This document shows, one piece after another, positions 44,259 through 51,872 of a stretch of DNA of 64,000 nucleotides. Within the stretch, counting starts at the first letter, position 1. The number at the start of each line of letters is the position of its first letter. The position numbers were made by a program, and so were the translations under genes. The notes under the pieces are model-generated. The model worked only from the letters and a program-made list of their open reading frames with translations. It did not search any database and was not told the origin of the DNA. Source of the stretch: Sphingomonas sp. Root710 (GTDB lineage: Bacteria > Pseudomonadota > Alphaproteobacteria > Sphingomonadales > Sphingomonadaceae); contig NZ_LMIB01000012.1 of the NCBI RefSeq assembly GCF_001429065.1, positions 690,506 to 754,505 on the forward strand. The letters run 5' to 3'.

Positions 44259-45842
44259 TCAGCGCCGGTCCTTCGTGGCCGAGAAATGCAGCTTCGGGAA
44301 CTTGCCCTGGATATAGCTCAGTTCCCAAGCGTCCTTGGCCATAAACACCGGCGCATCGTCACGGTCGGCCGCCATGGCGGAACGATGCAGACCCATGAAT
44401 TCGTCGAGCGCCTTCTCGTCGTCTGACGTTACCCAACGCGCAGTGTCATAAGGCGAGGGCTCGAAACTCGCCTCGACCTTATATTCGGCCTGGAGGCGCG
44501 AGATCAGCACGTCCAGCTGGAGCTGGCCGACAACGCCGATCACCAGCTGCGATCCGATCTGCGGGTGGAAGACCTGCATGATCCCCTCTTCCGCCATGTC
44601 GTTGAGCGCGTTGCGCAGCTGCTTGGTCTTGGTCGGATCGGCGAGCTTCACCCGGCGCAGGATTTCGGGCGCGAAATTGGGGAGGCCGGTGAAGCGGATC
44701 ATCTCGCCCTCGGTCAGCGTATCGCCGACCCGCAGTGTGCCATGGTTGGGGATGCCGATGATGTCGCCGGGAAATGCCTCTTCGGCCAGCTCGCGATTCT
44801 GCGCGAAGAACAGGATCGGGCTGTGCACCGCGATGGTCTTGCCGGTGCCGACCTGCGCCAGCTTCATGCCGCGTTTGAACTTGCCCGAGCAGAGCCGCAT
44901 GAAGGCGACCCGGTCGCGATGCTGCGGGTTCATGTTTGCCTGCACCTTGAAGATGAATCCGGCGACATTGGGCTCGCCCGGATCGACATCGCGCGGCTCG
45001 CCCGGCTGGGCGCGCGGGCTGGGCGCGAAATCGGCGAGCGCGTCGATCAGCTGCTCGACGCCGAAATCCTTGAGCGCCGAACCGAAATAGACCGGGGTGA
45101 GATCGCCGTTGCGATAGGCGGTCTCGTCGAAGGGCACATAGCCGATTTGCGCGAGTTCGGCCTCCTCACGCAACTGGCCCAGCGCGTCGGCGGGCAGGAT
45201 ATCATCAAGCTGCGAATCACCGAGCCCGGCCACGGCGACAGAATCACCCTCATAGGCGCCGGTCGCATCGGCGGCGGGGCGGTAGAGCCGGTCGCGGGCG
45301 AGATCGTAAATCCCTTCGAAGGTGCCGCCCATGCCGGCAGGCCAGCTCATCGGCGACACGTCGAGCGCGAGGGCATCGGCGATCTCGTCGAGCAGTTCGA
45401 AGGGCGGGCGGCCCTCGCGATCGACCTTGTTGATGAAGGTGATGATCGGCACCGACCGCAGGCGGCAGACCTCGAACAGCTTGCGGGTCTGCGGCTCGAT
45501 ACCCTTGGCGGCGTCGATCACCATCACCGCCGAATCGACCGCGGTCAGGGTGCGATAGGTGTCTTCCGAGAAATCCTCGTGGCCCGGTGTGTCGAGCAGG
45601 TTGAAGGTGATCCCGCCGCGCTCGAAGGTCATTACCGACGAGGTGACCGAGATACCGCGCTGTTGCTCGATCTTCATCCAGTCGGATCGGGCGCGCCGCG
45701 TCTGGCCGCGCGCCTTGACCTCACCGGCGAGATGAATCGCACCGCCGAAATAAAGCAGCTTCTCGGTCAGCGTGGTCTTGCCGGCGTCCGGATGCGAGAT
45801 GATCGCGAAGGTGCGACGGTCGGGGCGGTTCTGCTTGTCCAT
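44259..45842 (-). CDS. prfC: Peptide chain release factor 3
   Basis: GTPase that recycles RF1/RF2 from the ribosome after termination. 527 residues, the normal length. G1 is SHPDAGKTTLTEKLLYFGGA (residues ~16-35), G2/G3 in EQQRGISVTSSVMTFE and LLDTPGHEDFSEDTYRTL, and G4 in FINKVDREGRPP. Divergent from the flavoprotein gene with only 30 bases between starts. A 35-residue frame follows its stop. Confidence 0.97.
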   Translation of the reverse strand: MDKQNRPDRRTFAIISHPDAGKTTLTEKLLYFGGAIHLAGEVKARGQTRRARSDWMKIEQQRGISVTSSVMTFERGGITFNLLDTPGHEDFSEDTYRTLTAVDSAVMVIDAAKGIEPQTRKLFEVCRLRSVPIITFINKVDREGRPPFELLDEIADALALDVSPMSWPAGMGGTFEGIYDLARDRLYRPAADATGAYEGDSVAVAGLGDSQLDDILPADALGQLREEAELAQIGYVPFDETAYRNGDLTPVYFGSALKDFGVEQLIDALADFAPSPRAQPGEPRDVDPGEPNVAGFIFKVQANMNPQHRDRVAFMRLCSGKFKRGMKLAQVGTGKTIAVHSPILFFAQNRELAEEAFPGDIIGIPNHGTLRVGDTLTEGEMIRFTGLPNFAPEILRRVKLADPTKTKQLRNALNDMAEEGIMQVFHPQIGSQLVIGVVGQLQLDVLISRLQAEYKVEASFEPSPYDTARWVTSDDEKALDEFMGLHRSAMAADRDDAPVFMAKDAWELSYIQGKFPKLHFSATKDRR

Positions 45843-45872
45843 GATGGCCGCGGCGGATAGCAGCGATGATCC

Positions 45873-47060
45873 ATGCCGTCACCATCTCCCTACGACGTGA
45901 TCATCATCGGCGCGGGCGCCGCCGGGCTGATGTGCGCCTTGACCGCCGGGCAGCGGGGGCGGCGCGTTCTACTGCTCGATCATCTCGACCGCGCGGGCGC
46001 GAAGATCCTGATTTCGGGCGGGGGGCGCTGCAATTTCACCAATGTCGAGGGCGGGCTGGCCGAACGCTATCTGTCAGCCAACCCGCATTTCGCCAAGTCG
46101 GCGCTGGGCCGATATACGCCGGCCGACTTCATCGCGCTCGTCGATAGCCATGGCATCGCCTGGCACGAGAAGACGCTGGGCCAGCTCTTCTGCGACGGAT
46201 CGGCCAAGCAGATCGTCGCGATGCTGGAGGAGGAATGCGCCAAGGGCGGGGTCGAGACCCGGCTGCTCACCCGCATCGCCGGCATCAGCAGGGCCGATGA
46301 CCGGTTCGCGGTCGAGACCCCGGCGGGGACGGTCGAGGCGGCGTCGCTGGTGATCGCGACAGGCGGGCCGTCGATCCCCAAGATGGGCGCGACCGGCTTC
46401 GCCTATGACATCGCGCGCCAGTTCGGCCTCAAGGTTGTCGAGCCGCGCCCGGCACTGGTGCCGCTGACGCTGGGCCAGGACGACCGGTTGTTCGAGAGTC
46501 TGTCGGGCGTGTCGCTCGACGTCGTCGCCAGCATCGGCAAGGCGCGCTTCCGCGAGGCGGCGCTGTTCACCCATCGCGGGTTGTCGGGCCCGGCGATCCT
46601 ACAGATCAGCAGCTATTGGCGGCATGGCGACAGCCTGTCGATCGACCTGCTGCCCGGCACCGACGCGCGGCCGTTGCTGACCGACGCCAAGCGCGCCCGG
46701 CCCAACGCCGAGCCGCGCACGATCTTGCGCGAACGTTTTCCCGACCGGCTCGCCGATGTACTGGCCGACCGGTTGGGCCTGTCGGGTCCGCTGGTAACGC
46801 ACAAGGACGCGGTGCTGGCGGCGGCGGGGGCGCGGCTCAACGGCTGGGCCTTTACCCCCAATGGATCGGAGGGCTTCGCCAAGGCCGAGGTGACGATCGG
46901 CGGAGTAGCGACCGATGGGCTCGACCAACGCTCCCTTATGGCGAAGCGGGTTCCGGGACTGCATTTCATCGGCGAGGCAGTCGACGTGACCGGCTGGCTC
47001 GGCGGCTATAATTTCCAATGGGCCTGGGCGAGCGGCAGGGCGGCGGGCGAAGCCGTCTGA
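45873..47060 (+). CDS. FAD-dependent oxidoreductase (HI0933/BaiN family)
   Basis: 395 residues. N-terminal FAD-binding GxGxxG in VIIIGAGAAGLMCAL, then the family signature ILISGGGRCNFTNVEGG, ATGGPSIPKMGATGFAYDIA in the middle, and C-terminal AVDVTGWLGGYNFQWAWASG. Members are flavoproteins of poorly known function; BaiN acts on bile acids in clostridia, but a role here cannot be assigned. Its 3' end overlaps the convergent acyltransferase gene by 55 bases. Confidence 0.92.
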   Translation: MPSPSPYDVIIIGAGAAGLMCALTAGQRGRRVLLLDHLDRAGAKILISGGGRCNFTNVEGGLAERYLSANPHFAKSALGRYTPADFIALVDSHGIAWHEKTLGQLFCDGSAKQIVAMLEEECAKGGVETRLLTRIAGISRADDRFAVETPAGTVEAASLVIATGGPSIPKMGATGFAYDIARQFGLKVVEPRPALVPLTLGQDDRLFESLSGVSLDVVASIGKARFREAALFTHRGLSGPAILQISSYWRHGDSLSIDLLPGTDARPLLTDAKRARPNAEPRTILRERFPDRLADVLADRLGLSGPLVTHKDAVLAAAGARLNGWAFTPNGSEGFAKAEVTIGGVATDGLDQRSLMAKRVPGLHFIGEAVDVTGWLGGYNFQWAWASGRAAGEAV

Positions 47061-48196
47061 CCCCGGCCGAGCCGGCCGCCGCTGAGCAGATCGGCCAGTT
47101 TCGGCGACGCCGCGTCGACAAGCCGGGCGAGCAGAATCGCGAAGCCCAGCGCGAGCAGCGGCTGGAGCAGGAAGAAGGCGGGCCAAAGGATGCCGCCCAT
47201 CGTTCCCGTCGCCAGCCCGATCTTCGGCGCAACCAGCCACATGAACAGCAGGTGCGAACAGAACAGGAAGAAGGCGTAGCGTTCCAGCCGCAGCAAACGC
47301 ACGGCGGCGGGGCGCGCCGCAAGTGCATTCGCCACGCGCCAGACCAGCAGCGCCGCCGCGGTCCGCATCAGCAGATCGACCGCCGCTGTCGCATGGAGAT
47401 GGAAGCCGGCGGCCCCGCCATTTTCAACCGACAGCCATATCTTCACCGGCACTATCAACAGGAAGGGCAAGGCCGCCTGCCAAGGCTTCACCAGCGCGGA
47501 GCGCTCGGCGAGACCGTGGCGGCGCGCGAGGATGCCGCCGACGAAGAATGCGAGGATCGAGGGACGCAGCAGCAGCGGGAATTGCCACAGGCTGACCCAC
47601 CAGATCACCGCCAGCGCAGCGATGGCGACCAGCCAGCCGGTGCGCAGACGCACCAGCAGCGGCGCCGCGAGCATGCACAGGAACAGGTCGCGCAGAAAGG
47701 CGGTCTGGACGTTGATGTCGCCTGCCCGCGTCAGGTTGAGCAGATTGTCGGCCATCCAGATGGCATCGCCGAACAGAGGCGCGCGCACCCAGCCGACCGC
47801 GCCCGCGCCGACCACGAGAACGATCGCGATCGCGTTCCACATGACCATCGGCAGCAGCACGGTTCGTGCCTTGCTGCGCAGGAAGTCGCCCGATCCGCGC
47901 TTAGCCAGCGATCCGGCAACCAGCCAGCCCGACACCAGGCTGAGCAGGGGCACCGCGCCGCGCCCGAACAGATCGACCACGGTCCAGCGCAGCACGTCCT
48001 GCGCCGATCCCATCTGCGCCGCCATCTCGTCGCCGCCAAGGCCGGTCCAGGCGTGGACATAGACTATGCCGAGGATGCAGATCAGCCGGGCGAGCCCGAT
48101 CGCCTTCGACACCGGGGGCGCCGGCGGATCGGCCATGTGCCGTACCTGCGCGTCGGGAGGAAGCATGCGACTCATCTTCTTCCCAACTGGCATCAT
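47006..48196 (-). CDS. Acyltransferase 3-family membrane protein
   Basis: 396 residues from the first ATG; starts at 48175 and 48136 (MADPPAPPVSKAIGLARL) are also possible and the last is nearest to the conserved core. About ten membrane helices. The family opening LICILGIVYVHAWTGLGG carries the catalytic His, and RGAVPLLSLVSGWLVAG and FLRSKARTVLLPMVMWN follow. Transfers acyl groups to envelope carbohydrates or lipids; substrate unknown. The C-terminal 18 residues lie inside the flavoprotein gene on the other strand. Confidence 0.88.
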   Translation of the reverse strand: MMPVGKKMSRMLPPDAQVRHMADPPAPPVSKAIGLARLICILGIVYVHAWTGLGGDEMAAQMGSAQDVLRWTVVDLFGRGAVPLLSLVSGWLVAGSLAKRGSGDFLRSKARTVLLPMVMWNAIAIVLVVGAGAVGWVRAPLFGDAIWMADNLLNLTRAGDINVQTAFLRDLFLCMLAAPLLVRLRTGWLVAIAALAVIWWVSLWQFPLLLRPSILAFFVGGILARRHGLAERSALVKPWQAALPFLLIVPVKIWLSVENGGAAGFHLHATAAVDLLMRTAAALLVWRVANALAARPAAVRLLRLERYAFFLFCSHLLFMWLVAPKIGLATGTMGGILWPAFFLLQPLLALGFAILLARLVDAASPKLADLLSGGRLGRGQTASPAALPLAQAHWKL

Positions 48197-48347
48197 GAGG
48201 AGCTTTACGCACCCGCCCGCAGCTTATTCCGCCCCGAAGCCGCCACGGCCCATCCCGGACTGGCAATTTCCGGCGACGGTGCCTATAGGGAGCGCCGACA
48301 TAGCCGCGCGCAGAGAGGCGCCGGCCCCCTTTGCTATCGGATATCAG

Positions 48348-50171
48348 ATGCCCTTTTCCTCCTTGCCGCGGCCGGTCGCCGAGGCAATCGCCGAGCGTGG
48401 TTACGAGACCCCAACCCCGGTCCAGGCCCAGGTGATCGCCGCCGAGGCGCATGACCGCGACCTGCTCGTCTCGGCGCAGACCGGCTCGGGCAAGACCGTC
48501 GCCTATGGCCTTGCCATCGCCGACACGCTCCTGCAGGGTTCGGAGACGCTGCCCCGTCCGGGCGAGCCTCTGGCTCTGATCATCGCGCCCACCCGCGAGC
48601 TGGCGTTGCAGGTGCAGCGCGAGTTGCAATGGCTCTACGCCAAGCTCGGCGCGCGCGTCGCGAGCTGCGTCGGCGGCATGAACGTCCGCGTCGAGCAGCG
48701 CGCGCTGTCCTATGGCTGCCACATCGTCGTCGGCACGCCGGGCCGGCTGAAAGACCATCTCGAGCGCGGGAACCTCCAGCCCGGATCGCTGCGCGCGGTG
48801 ATCCTCGACGAGGCCGACGAGATGCTCGACCTCGGCTTCCGCGAAGATCTCGAGGAAATCCTCGATCTCACCCCGCCCGAGCGCCGCACGCTGCTCTTCT
48901 CGGCGACGATGCCCAAGCCGATCGCGATGCTCGCCAAGCGCTATCAGCGCGACGCGCTGCGGATCGAGACGACCAGCGCGCGCGAGGCGCATGCCGATAT
49001 CGACTATCGCGCAATGGCGGTCGCCCCCGCCGACATCCAGCATGCCGTGGTCAATGTCCTGCGGTTCCATGAAGCCAAGGGCGCAATGGTGTTCTGCGCG
49101 ACGCGCGAGAATGTCCGCCGTCTGTCGGCGACGCTCACCGAGCGCGGCTTCGCGGCGGTGACGCTGTCGGGCGAGCTGAGCCAGAACGAGCGCAACCACG
49201 CGCTGCAGGCGCTGCGCGACCGCCGCGCGCGGGTCTGCGTGGCGACCGACGTCGCGGCGCGCGGCATCGATCTGCCCGGCCTCGAGCTGGTCATCCATGC
49301 CGAGCTGCCGGTCGGCCCCGAAGTCCTCCAGCACCGCTCGGGCCGCACTGGCCGCGCCGGCAAGAAGGGCACCTGCGTCCTCATCACCCCCTATCAGCGC
49401 CGCCGCCACGCCGAGCGGCTGCTGCGCGCCGCAAACGTCAACGCGACCTGGGAAAATGTGCCCAGCCCCGACGACATCTATGCGCGCGACCAGGAACGGC
49501 TGGTCGAGAGCCTGAGCGTCGGCGAGGTGAGCGAAGAGGATCTGGAAGTCGCCCGCAAACTGCTGGAAACCCGCAGCGCCGAGGAGATCGCCGCCGCCTT
49601 CGTCCGCACCCAGCGCCAGAGCCTGCCCGCGCCCGAAGACCTGATCGACGCCTCGCCTATGGCGCGCGGCGACCGTGAACAGCAGGCCAATCGCGATCAG
49701 GGGCCACGTCCCGGCTTCGAGGACACGGTGTGGTTCCGGATGAATGTCGGGCGGCAGGCCAATGCCGATGCCCGCTGGCTGCTGCCGCTGCTGTGCCGCC
49801 GCGGCCACATCACCAAGCGCGAGATCGGCGCGATCCGCATCTTCCAGACCGAGACCCGCTTCGAAGTGCCGCGCGCCGTCGCCGCCAAGTTCCTCGATGC
49901 GCTGAAGCGCACCGAAGGCGAAGAGGACGGCGTGGTGATCGAACCCGCCGGCGACGCCCCGGCCCCGCCCCCCGCCCAGCTCCGCGACCGCCGCGGCCCG
50001 CCGCCGCGCGCACAACTCTCGCCGCGCGGCCCCGGCCGTCCGGATGGTCCGCCGCGCGGGCCACGCGGTCCGGGCGGTCCCGGCCGTGGCCCAGGCGGCC
50101 CAGGCGGCCCAGGCGGTCCGAAGCGCTATGGCGCTAAGCCGTTCAAGGGCGGCGGACGCAAGCCGAGCTGA
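48348..50171 (+). CDS. DEAD-box RNA helicase with DbpA-like domain and RG-rich tail
   Basis: 607 residues from the ATG at 48348 (MPFSSLPRPVAEAIAERGYE); longer frames run into the divergent gene. Helicase motifs in order: Q-motif PTPVQAQV, I AQTGSGKT, Ia APTRELALQ, II DEADEM, III SATMPKP, V TDVAARGIDLPG, VI HRSGRTGRAGKKG. Residues ~460-530 resemble the DbpA RNA-binding domain (FRMNVGRQANADARWLLPLL). The end is a Pro/Gly/Arg repeat (GPRGPGGPGRGPGGPGGPGG). Likely rRNA/ribosome assembly or mRNA decay; assignment to DbpA versus CsdA type is uncertain. Confidence 0.95.
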   Translation: MPFSSLPRPVAEAIAERGYETPTPVQAQVIAAEAHDRDLLVSAQTGSGKTVAYGLAIADTLLQGSETLPRPGEPLALIIAPTRELALQVQRELQWLYAKLGARVASCVGGMNVRVEQRALSYGCHIVVGTPGRLKDHLERGNLQPGSLRAVILDEADEMLDLGFREDLEEILDLTPPERRTLLFSATMPKPIAMLAKRYQRDALRIETTSAREAHADIDYRAMAVAPADIQHAVVNVLRFHEAKGAMVFCATRENVRRLSATLTERGFAAVTLSGELSQNERNHALQALRDRRARVCVATDVAARGIDLPGLELVIHAELPVGPEVLQHRSGRTGRAGKKGTCVLITPYQRRRHAERLLRAANVNATWENVPSPDDIYARDQERLVESLSVGEVSEEDLEVARKLLETRSAEEIAAAFVRTQRQSLPAPEDLIDASPMARGDREQQANRDQGPRPGFEDTVWFRMNVGRQANADARWLLPLLCRRGHITKREIGAIRIFQTETRFEVPRAVAAKFLDALKRTEGEEDGVVIEPAGDAPAPPPAQLRDRRGPPPRAQLSPRGPGRPDGPPRGPRGPGGPGRGPGGPGGPGGPKRYGAKPFKGGGRKPS

Positions 50172-50211
50172 AGCAAAGCCCCTCTCCCTTCAGGAGAAAG
50201 GGTAGAAAGCG

Positions 50212-50268
50212 TCAAAAAGCCTTTTCGGGCGGGCCGATCATCGAAGCCTTGCCCGCTTCGAGCGCCGT
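50212..50268 (-). pseudogene. Orphan 3' end of an acyl-CoA dehydrogenase gene
   Basis: On the - strand this reads TALEAGKASMIGPPEKAF and a stop. The intact acyl-CoA dehydrogenase at 51873-53663 ends TAIKAGKASMMDLPEEAF, so 12 of 18 residues and 46 of 57 bases (stop included) agree. Upstream of these 18 codons the similarity stops abruptly and a stop codon follows six codons further. So only the tail of a second, diverged copy remains, next to the GbsR islet. No body of the gene is left in the window. Confidence 0.75.
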
Positions 50269-50295
50269 GCGGCAGGTGCCGACTCAAATCGGCGC

Positions 50296-50338
50296 TTGTC
50301 ATGAACCTTTCCGTCTGTTATTTCTGTTTTTACAGAAA
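50296..50338 (+). promoter_or_regulatory. Promoter and operator of the GbsR-family regulator gene
   Basis: TTGTCA (50296-50301), 16 bases, TTATTT (50318-50323) gives a plausible sigma-70 promoter. TTTCTGTTTTTACAGAAA (50321-50338) overlaps and follows the -10 and is a perfect palindrome (7-bp arms, 4-base centre). The same sequence with one change recurs before the downstream membrane genes. Binding here would repress the regulator's own gene. Confidence 0.6.
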
Positions 50339-50346
50339 GGACGGAC

Positions 50347-50898
50347 ATGCCATTAATGGACAACCCGGACGCCAAGGCGTTCATTCTCCACTGGGGAGAA
50401 ATGGGTACCCAATGGGGCGTGAACCGTTCGGTCTCCCAAATCCACGGCCTGCTCTATCTTTCGAGCCGCCCGCTCGCCGCCGACGAGATCGTCGATGAGC
50501 TGACTTTGGCACGATCCAACGTATCGAACGGGCTGAAGGAACTTCAGAGTTACGGGATCGTCAAACGCGTTCATATCGAAGGCGACCGGCGCGATCATTT
50601 CATCGCCGAGGACGACCTTTGGGAGGTGCTGCTGCGTATCGCCGCCGAGCGCAAGCGGCGTGAGATCGACCCGACGATCGCCCTCCTCGCCGAACTTGCC
50701 GATCGGCTCGCGAAGGACAACGCCGCCCCGGCGCATATCCGCCAACGGATCACTCGGATGCATGAGTTCATCTCAACGCTGGGTGACTGGTACGATCAGA
50801 TCCGCAAACTGCCCAAGTCGACCCTCATCACCCTGATGAAGTTAGGCGGCAAGGTCGCCCGCTTCATACCGACCGGAAAGAACAACACCTCTCATTGA
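50347..50898 (+). CDS. GbsR/MarR-family transcriptional regulator
   Basis: 183 residues. N-terminal winged helix-turn-helix as in GbsR: FILHWGEMGTQWGVNRSVSQ and IHGLLYLSSRPLAADEIVDE, with recognition region LARSNVSNGLKELQSYGIVK and wing HIEGDRRDHFI. The C-terminal half is helical (WEVLLRIAAERKRREIDPTI), probably for dimerisation or ligand binding. The start has AAAGGA upstream. Flanked by its own operator (50321-50338) and a near-identical one at 50939-50960 in front of two membrane genes, so it most likely regulates both units. Base composition is more AT-rich than the neighbours, suggesting acquisition. Confidence 0.88.
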   Translation: MPLMDNPDAKAFILHWGEMGTQWGVNRSVSQIHGLLYLSSRPLAADEIVDELTLARSNVSNGLKELQSYGIVKRVHIEGDRRDHFIAEDDLWEVLLRIAAERKRREIDPTIALLAELADRLAKDNAAPAHIRQRITRMHEFISTLGDWYDQIRKLPKSTLITLMKLGGKVARFIPTGKNNTSH

Positions 50899-50938
50899 TC
50901 GGGCCTCCCAGCCCATCTGTGGTTAATTTGTGTGCCAT

Positions 50939-50960
50939 AATTTCTCTTTTTACAGAAATT
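50939..50960 (+). promoter_or_regulatory. Second copy of the regulator's operator, before the membrane genes
   Basis: TTTCTCTTTTTACAGAAA (50941-50958) matches 17 of 18 bases of the operator before the regulator gene; here the symmetry extends outward to AATTTCT/AGAAATT. CATAAT just before it (50936-50941) is a possible -10. The site lies 22 bases before the start of the first membrane gene. Confidence 0.6.
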
Positions 50961-50981
50961 ACCGAATGAAAGGATAGAAAG

Positions 50982-51353
50982 ATGGTCGAGACCGCTTATG
51001 CCCTGTATCTGCTAATCACGATCGCGATCACCGTCTGGGTGGCGCGCACATTGTCCCACAATGGCGAGGTATTCCTCACCCAGTGCTTCGGTCAGGACGC
51101 CGAACTGGCGCGGTCCACCAACCATTTGCTGGTGGTGGGCTTCTACCTCGTCAATATCGGCTTCATCACGCTGACGCTGAGCCTTGGCGCCGAACCACGC
51201 ACCTATGCCGATGCCATCCGCTTCCTGAGCGGCAAGGTTGGCCTCGCGGTGATCATGTTGGGCGGCATGCACTTCTTCAACATGGGGGCGATCGCACATT
51301 TCGGCCGGAAGGTGAACGGCTGGCTCGCCGATCAGGCCGCTGTCCAAGCCTGA
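50982..51353 (+). CDS. Small membrane protein 1 of the GbsR islet, function unknown
   Basis: 123 residues with three membrane helices: YALYLLITIAITVWVARTL (residues ~6-24), HLLVVGFYLVNIGFITLTLS (~48-67) and VGLAVIMLGGMHFFNMGAI (~88-106). The loop between helices 1 and 2 holds GEVFLTQCFGQDAELARSTN, with one Cys. AAAGGA precedes the ATG. No family recognised. Preceded by the shared operator and followed 29 bases later by a second membrane gene, so the two are probably co-expressed. Confidence 0.75.
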   Translation: MVETAYALYLLITIAITVWVARTLSHNGEVFLTQCFGQDAELARSTNHLLVVGFYLVNIGFITLTLSLGAEPRTYADAIRFLSGKVGLAVIMLGGMHFFNMGAIAHFGRKVNGWLADQAAVQA

Positions 51354-51382
51354 TATCTGGTGATCAGAAGGGGCATATAGCC

Positions 51383-51838
51383 ATGAAGATAAGGACTGGA
51401 TCACTAAGCAAGGGTGTGCAGGCCGCCCTGTTTTCCGCTGGTCCGATCTTCCTGCTGATGTGGGGCCTTGCTACGCTCTATGCGCTGATCCCCCACCCTA
51501 TCCCCGTCACGATTGCGGCATTGGATCAACTTTATCCGATGATGCAGCTTGTCGTGCTGTCCGTGCCCGGCGGTGCCATAGTCTCTCTGCCAGGGATATT
51601 GAGTGGTAGCTTCGTGCTCAGCCGCCTCGCCGATCGCGTCGCATGGTTCAGGCAAAAATGGGTCTGGACGATTTCCGGCCTGATCATGGGCCTCGCCATC
51701 GCCTCGCTCAGCAGGAACTATATCCCGGTAGCTTTCGCCCTGACAGTCACGTCGGTGATATGTGCAACATTATGTCGTCACTGGATCGACTGGGTCGACG
51801 AGGATATTTTTATTTCCCCTTGGGCCCGGCAAAATTGA
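51383..51838 (+). CDS. Small membrane protein 2 of the GbsR islet, function unknown
   Basis: 151 residues from the ATG at 51383 (MKIRTGSLSKGVQAALFSAG), with AGAAGGGG ten bases before. Four membrane helices: ALFSAGPIFLLMWGLATLYA, LVVLSVPGGAIVSLPGILSG, VWTISGLIMGLAIASL and IPVAFALTVTSVICATLC. A longer frame reaching 51083 overlaps the previous gene and is rejected. No family recognised. Its stop codon lies inside the left arm of the terminator at 51835-51869. Confidence 0.72.
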   Translation: MKIRTGSLSKGVQAALFSAGPIFLLMWGLATLYALIPHPIPVTIAALDQLYPMMQLVVLSVPGGAIVSLPGILSGSFVLSRLADRVAWFRQKWVWTISGLIMGLAIASLSRNYIPVAFALTVTSVICATLCRHWIDWVDEDIFISPWARQN

Positions 51839-51869
51839 AGCCGCCGGGGCGAGGCCCCGGCGGCTTCAA
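51835..51869. terminator. Strong 16-bp-stem terminator between convergent genes
   Basis: TTGAAGCCGCCGGGGC/GCCCCGGCGGCTTCAA, a perfect 16-bp stem with loop GAG. On the - strand the stem is followed by TTTT, so it ends the acyl-CoA dehydrogenase operon well; on the + strand the following bases are AGACT, a weaker exit. The end of the membrane protein 2 gene (TGA 51836-51838) lies in the stem. Confidence 0.85.
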
Positions 51870-51872
51870 AGA

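Noticed and set aside
47901-50015. 704-codon open frame on the - strand across the helicase
   Set aside because: Antisense shadow of the DEAD-box helicase and the beginning of the acyltransferase; composition Arg/Ala/Gly, no motif.
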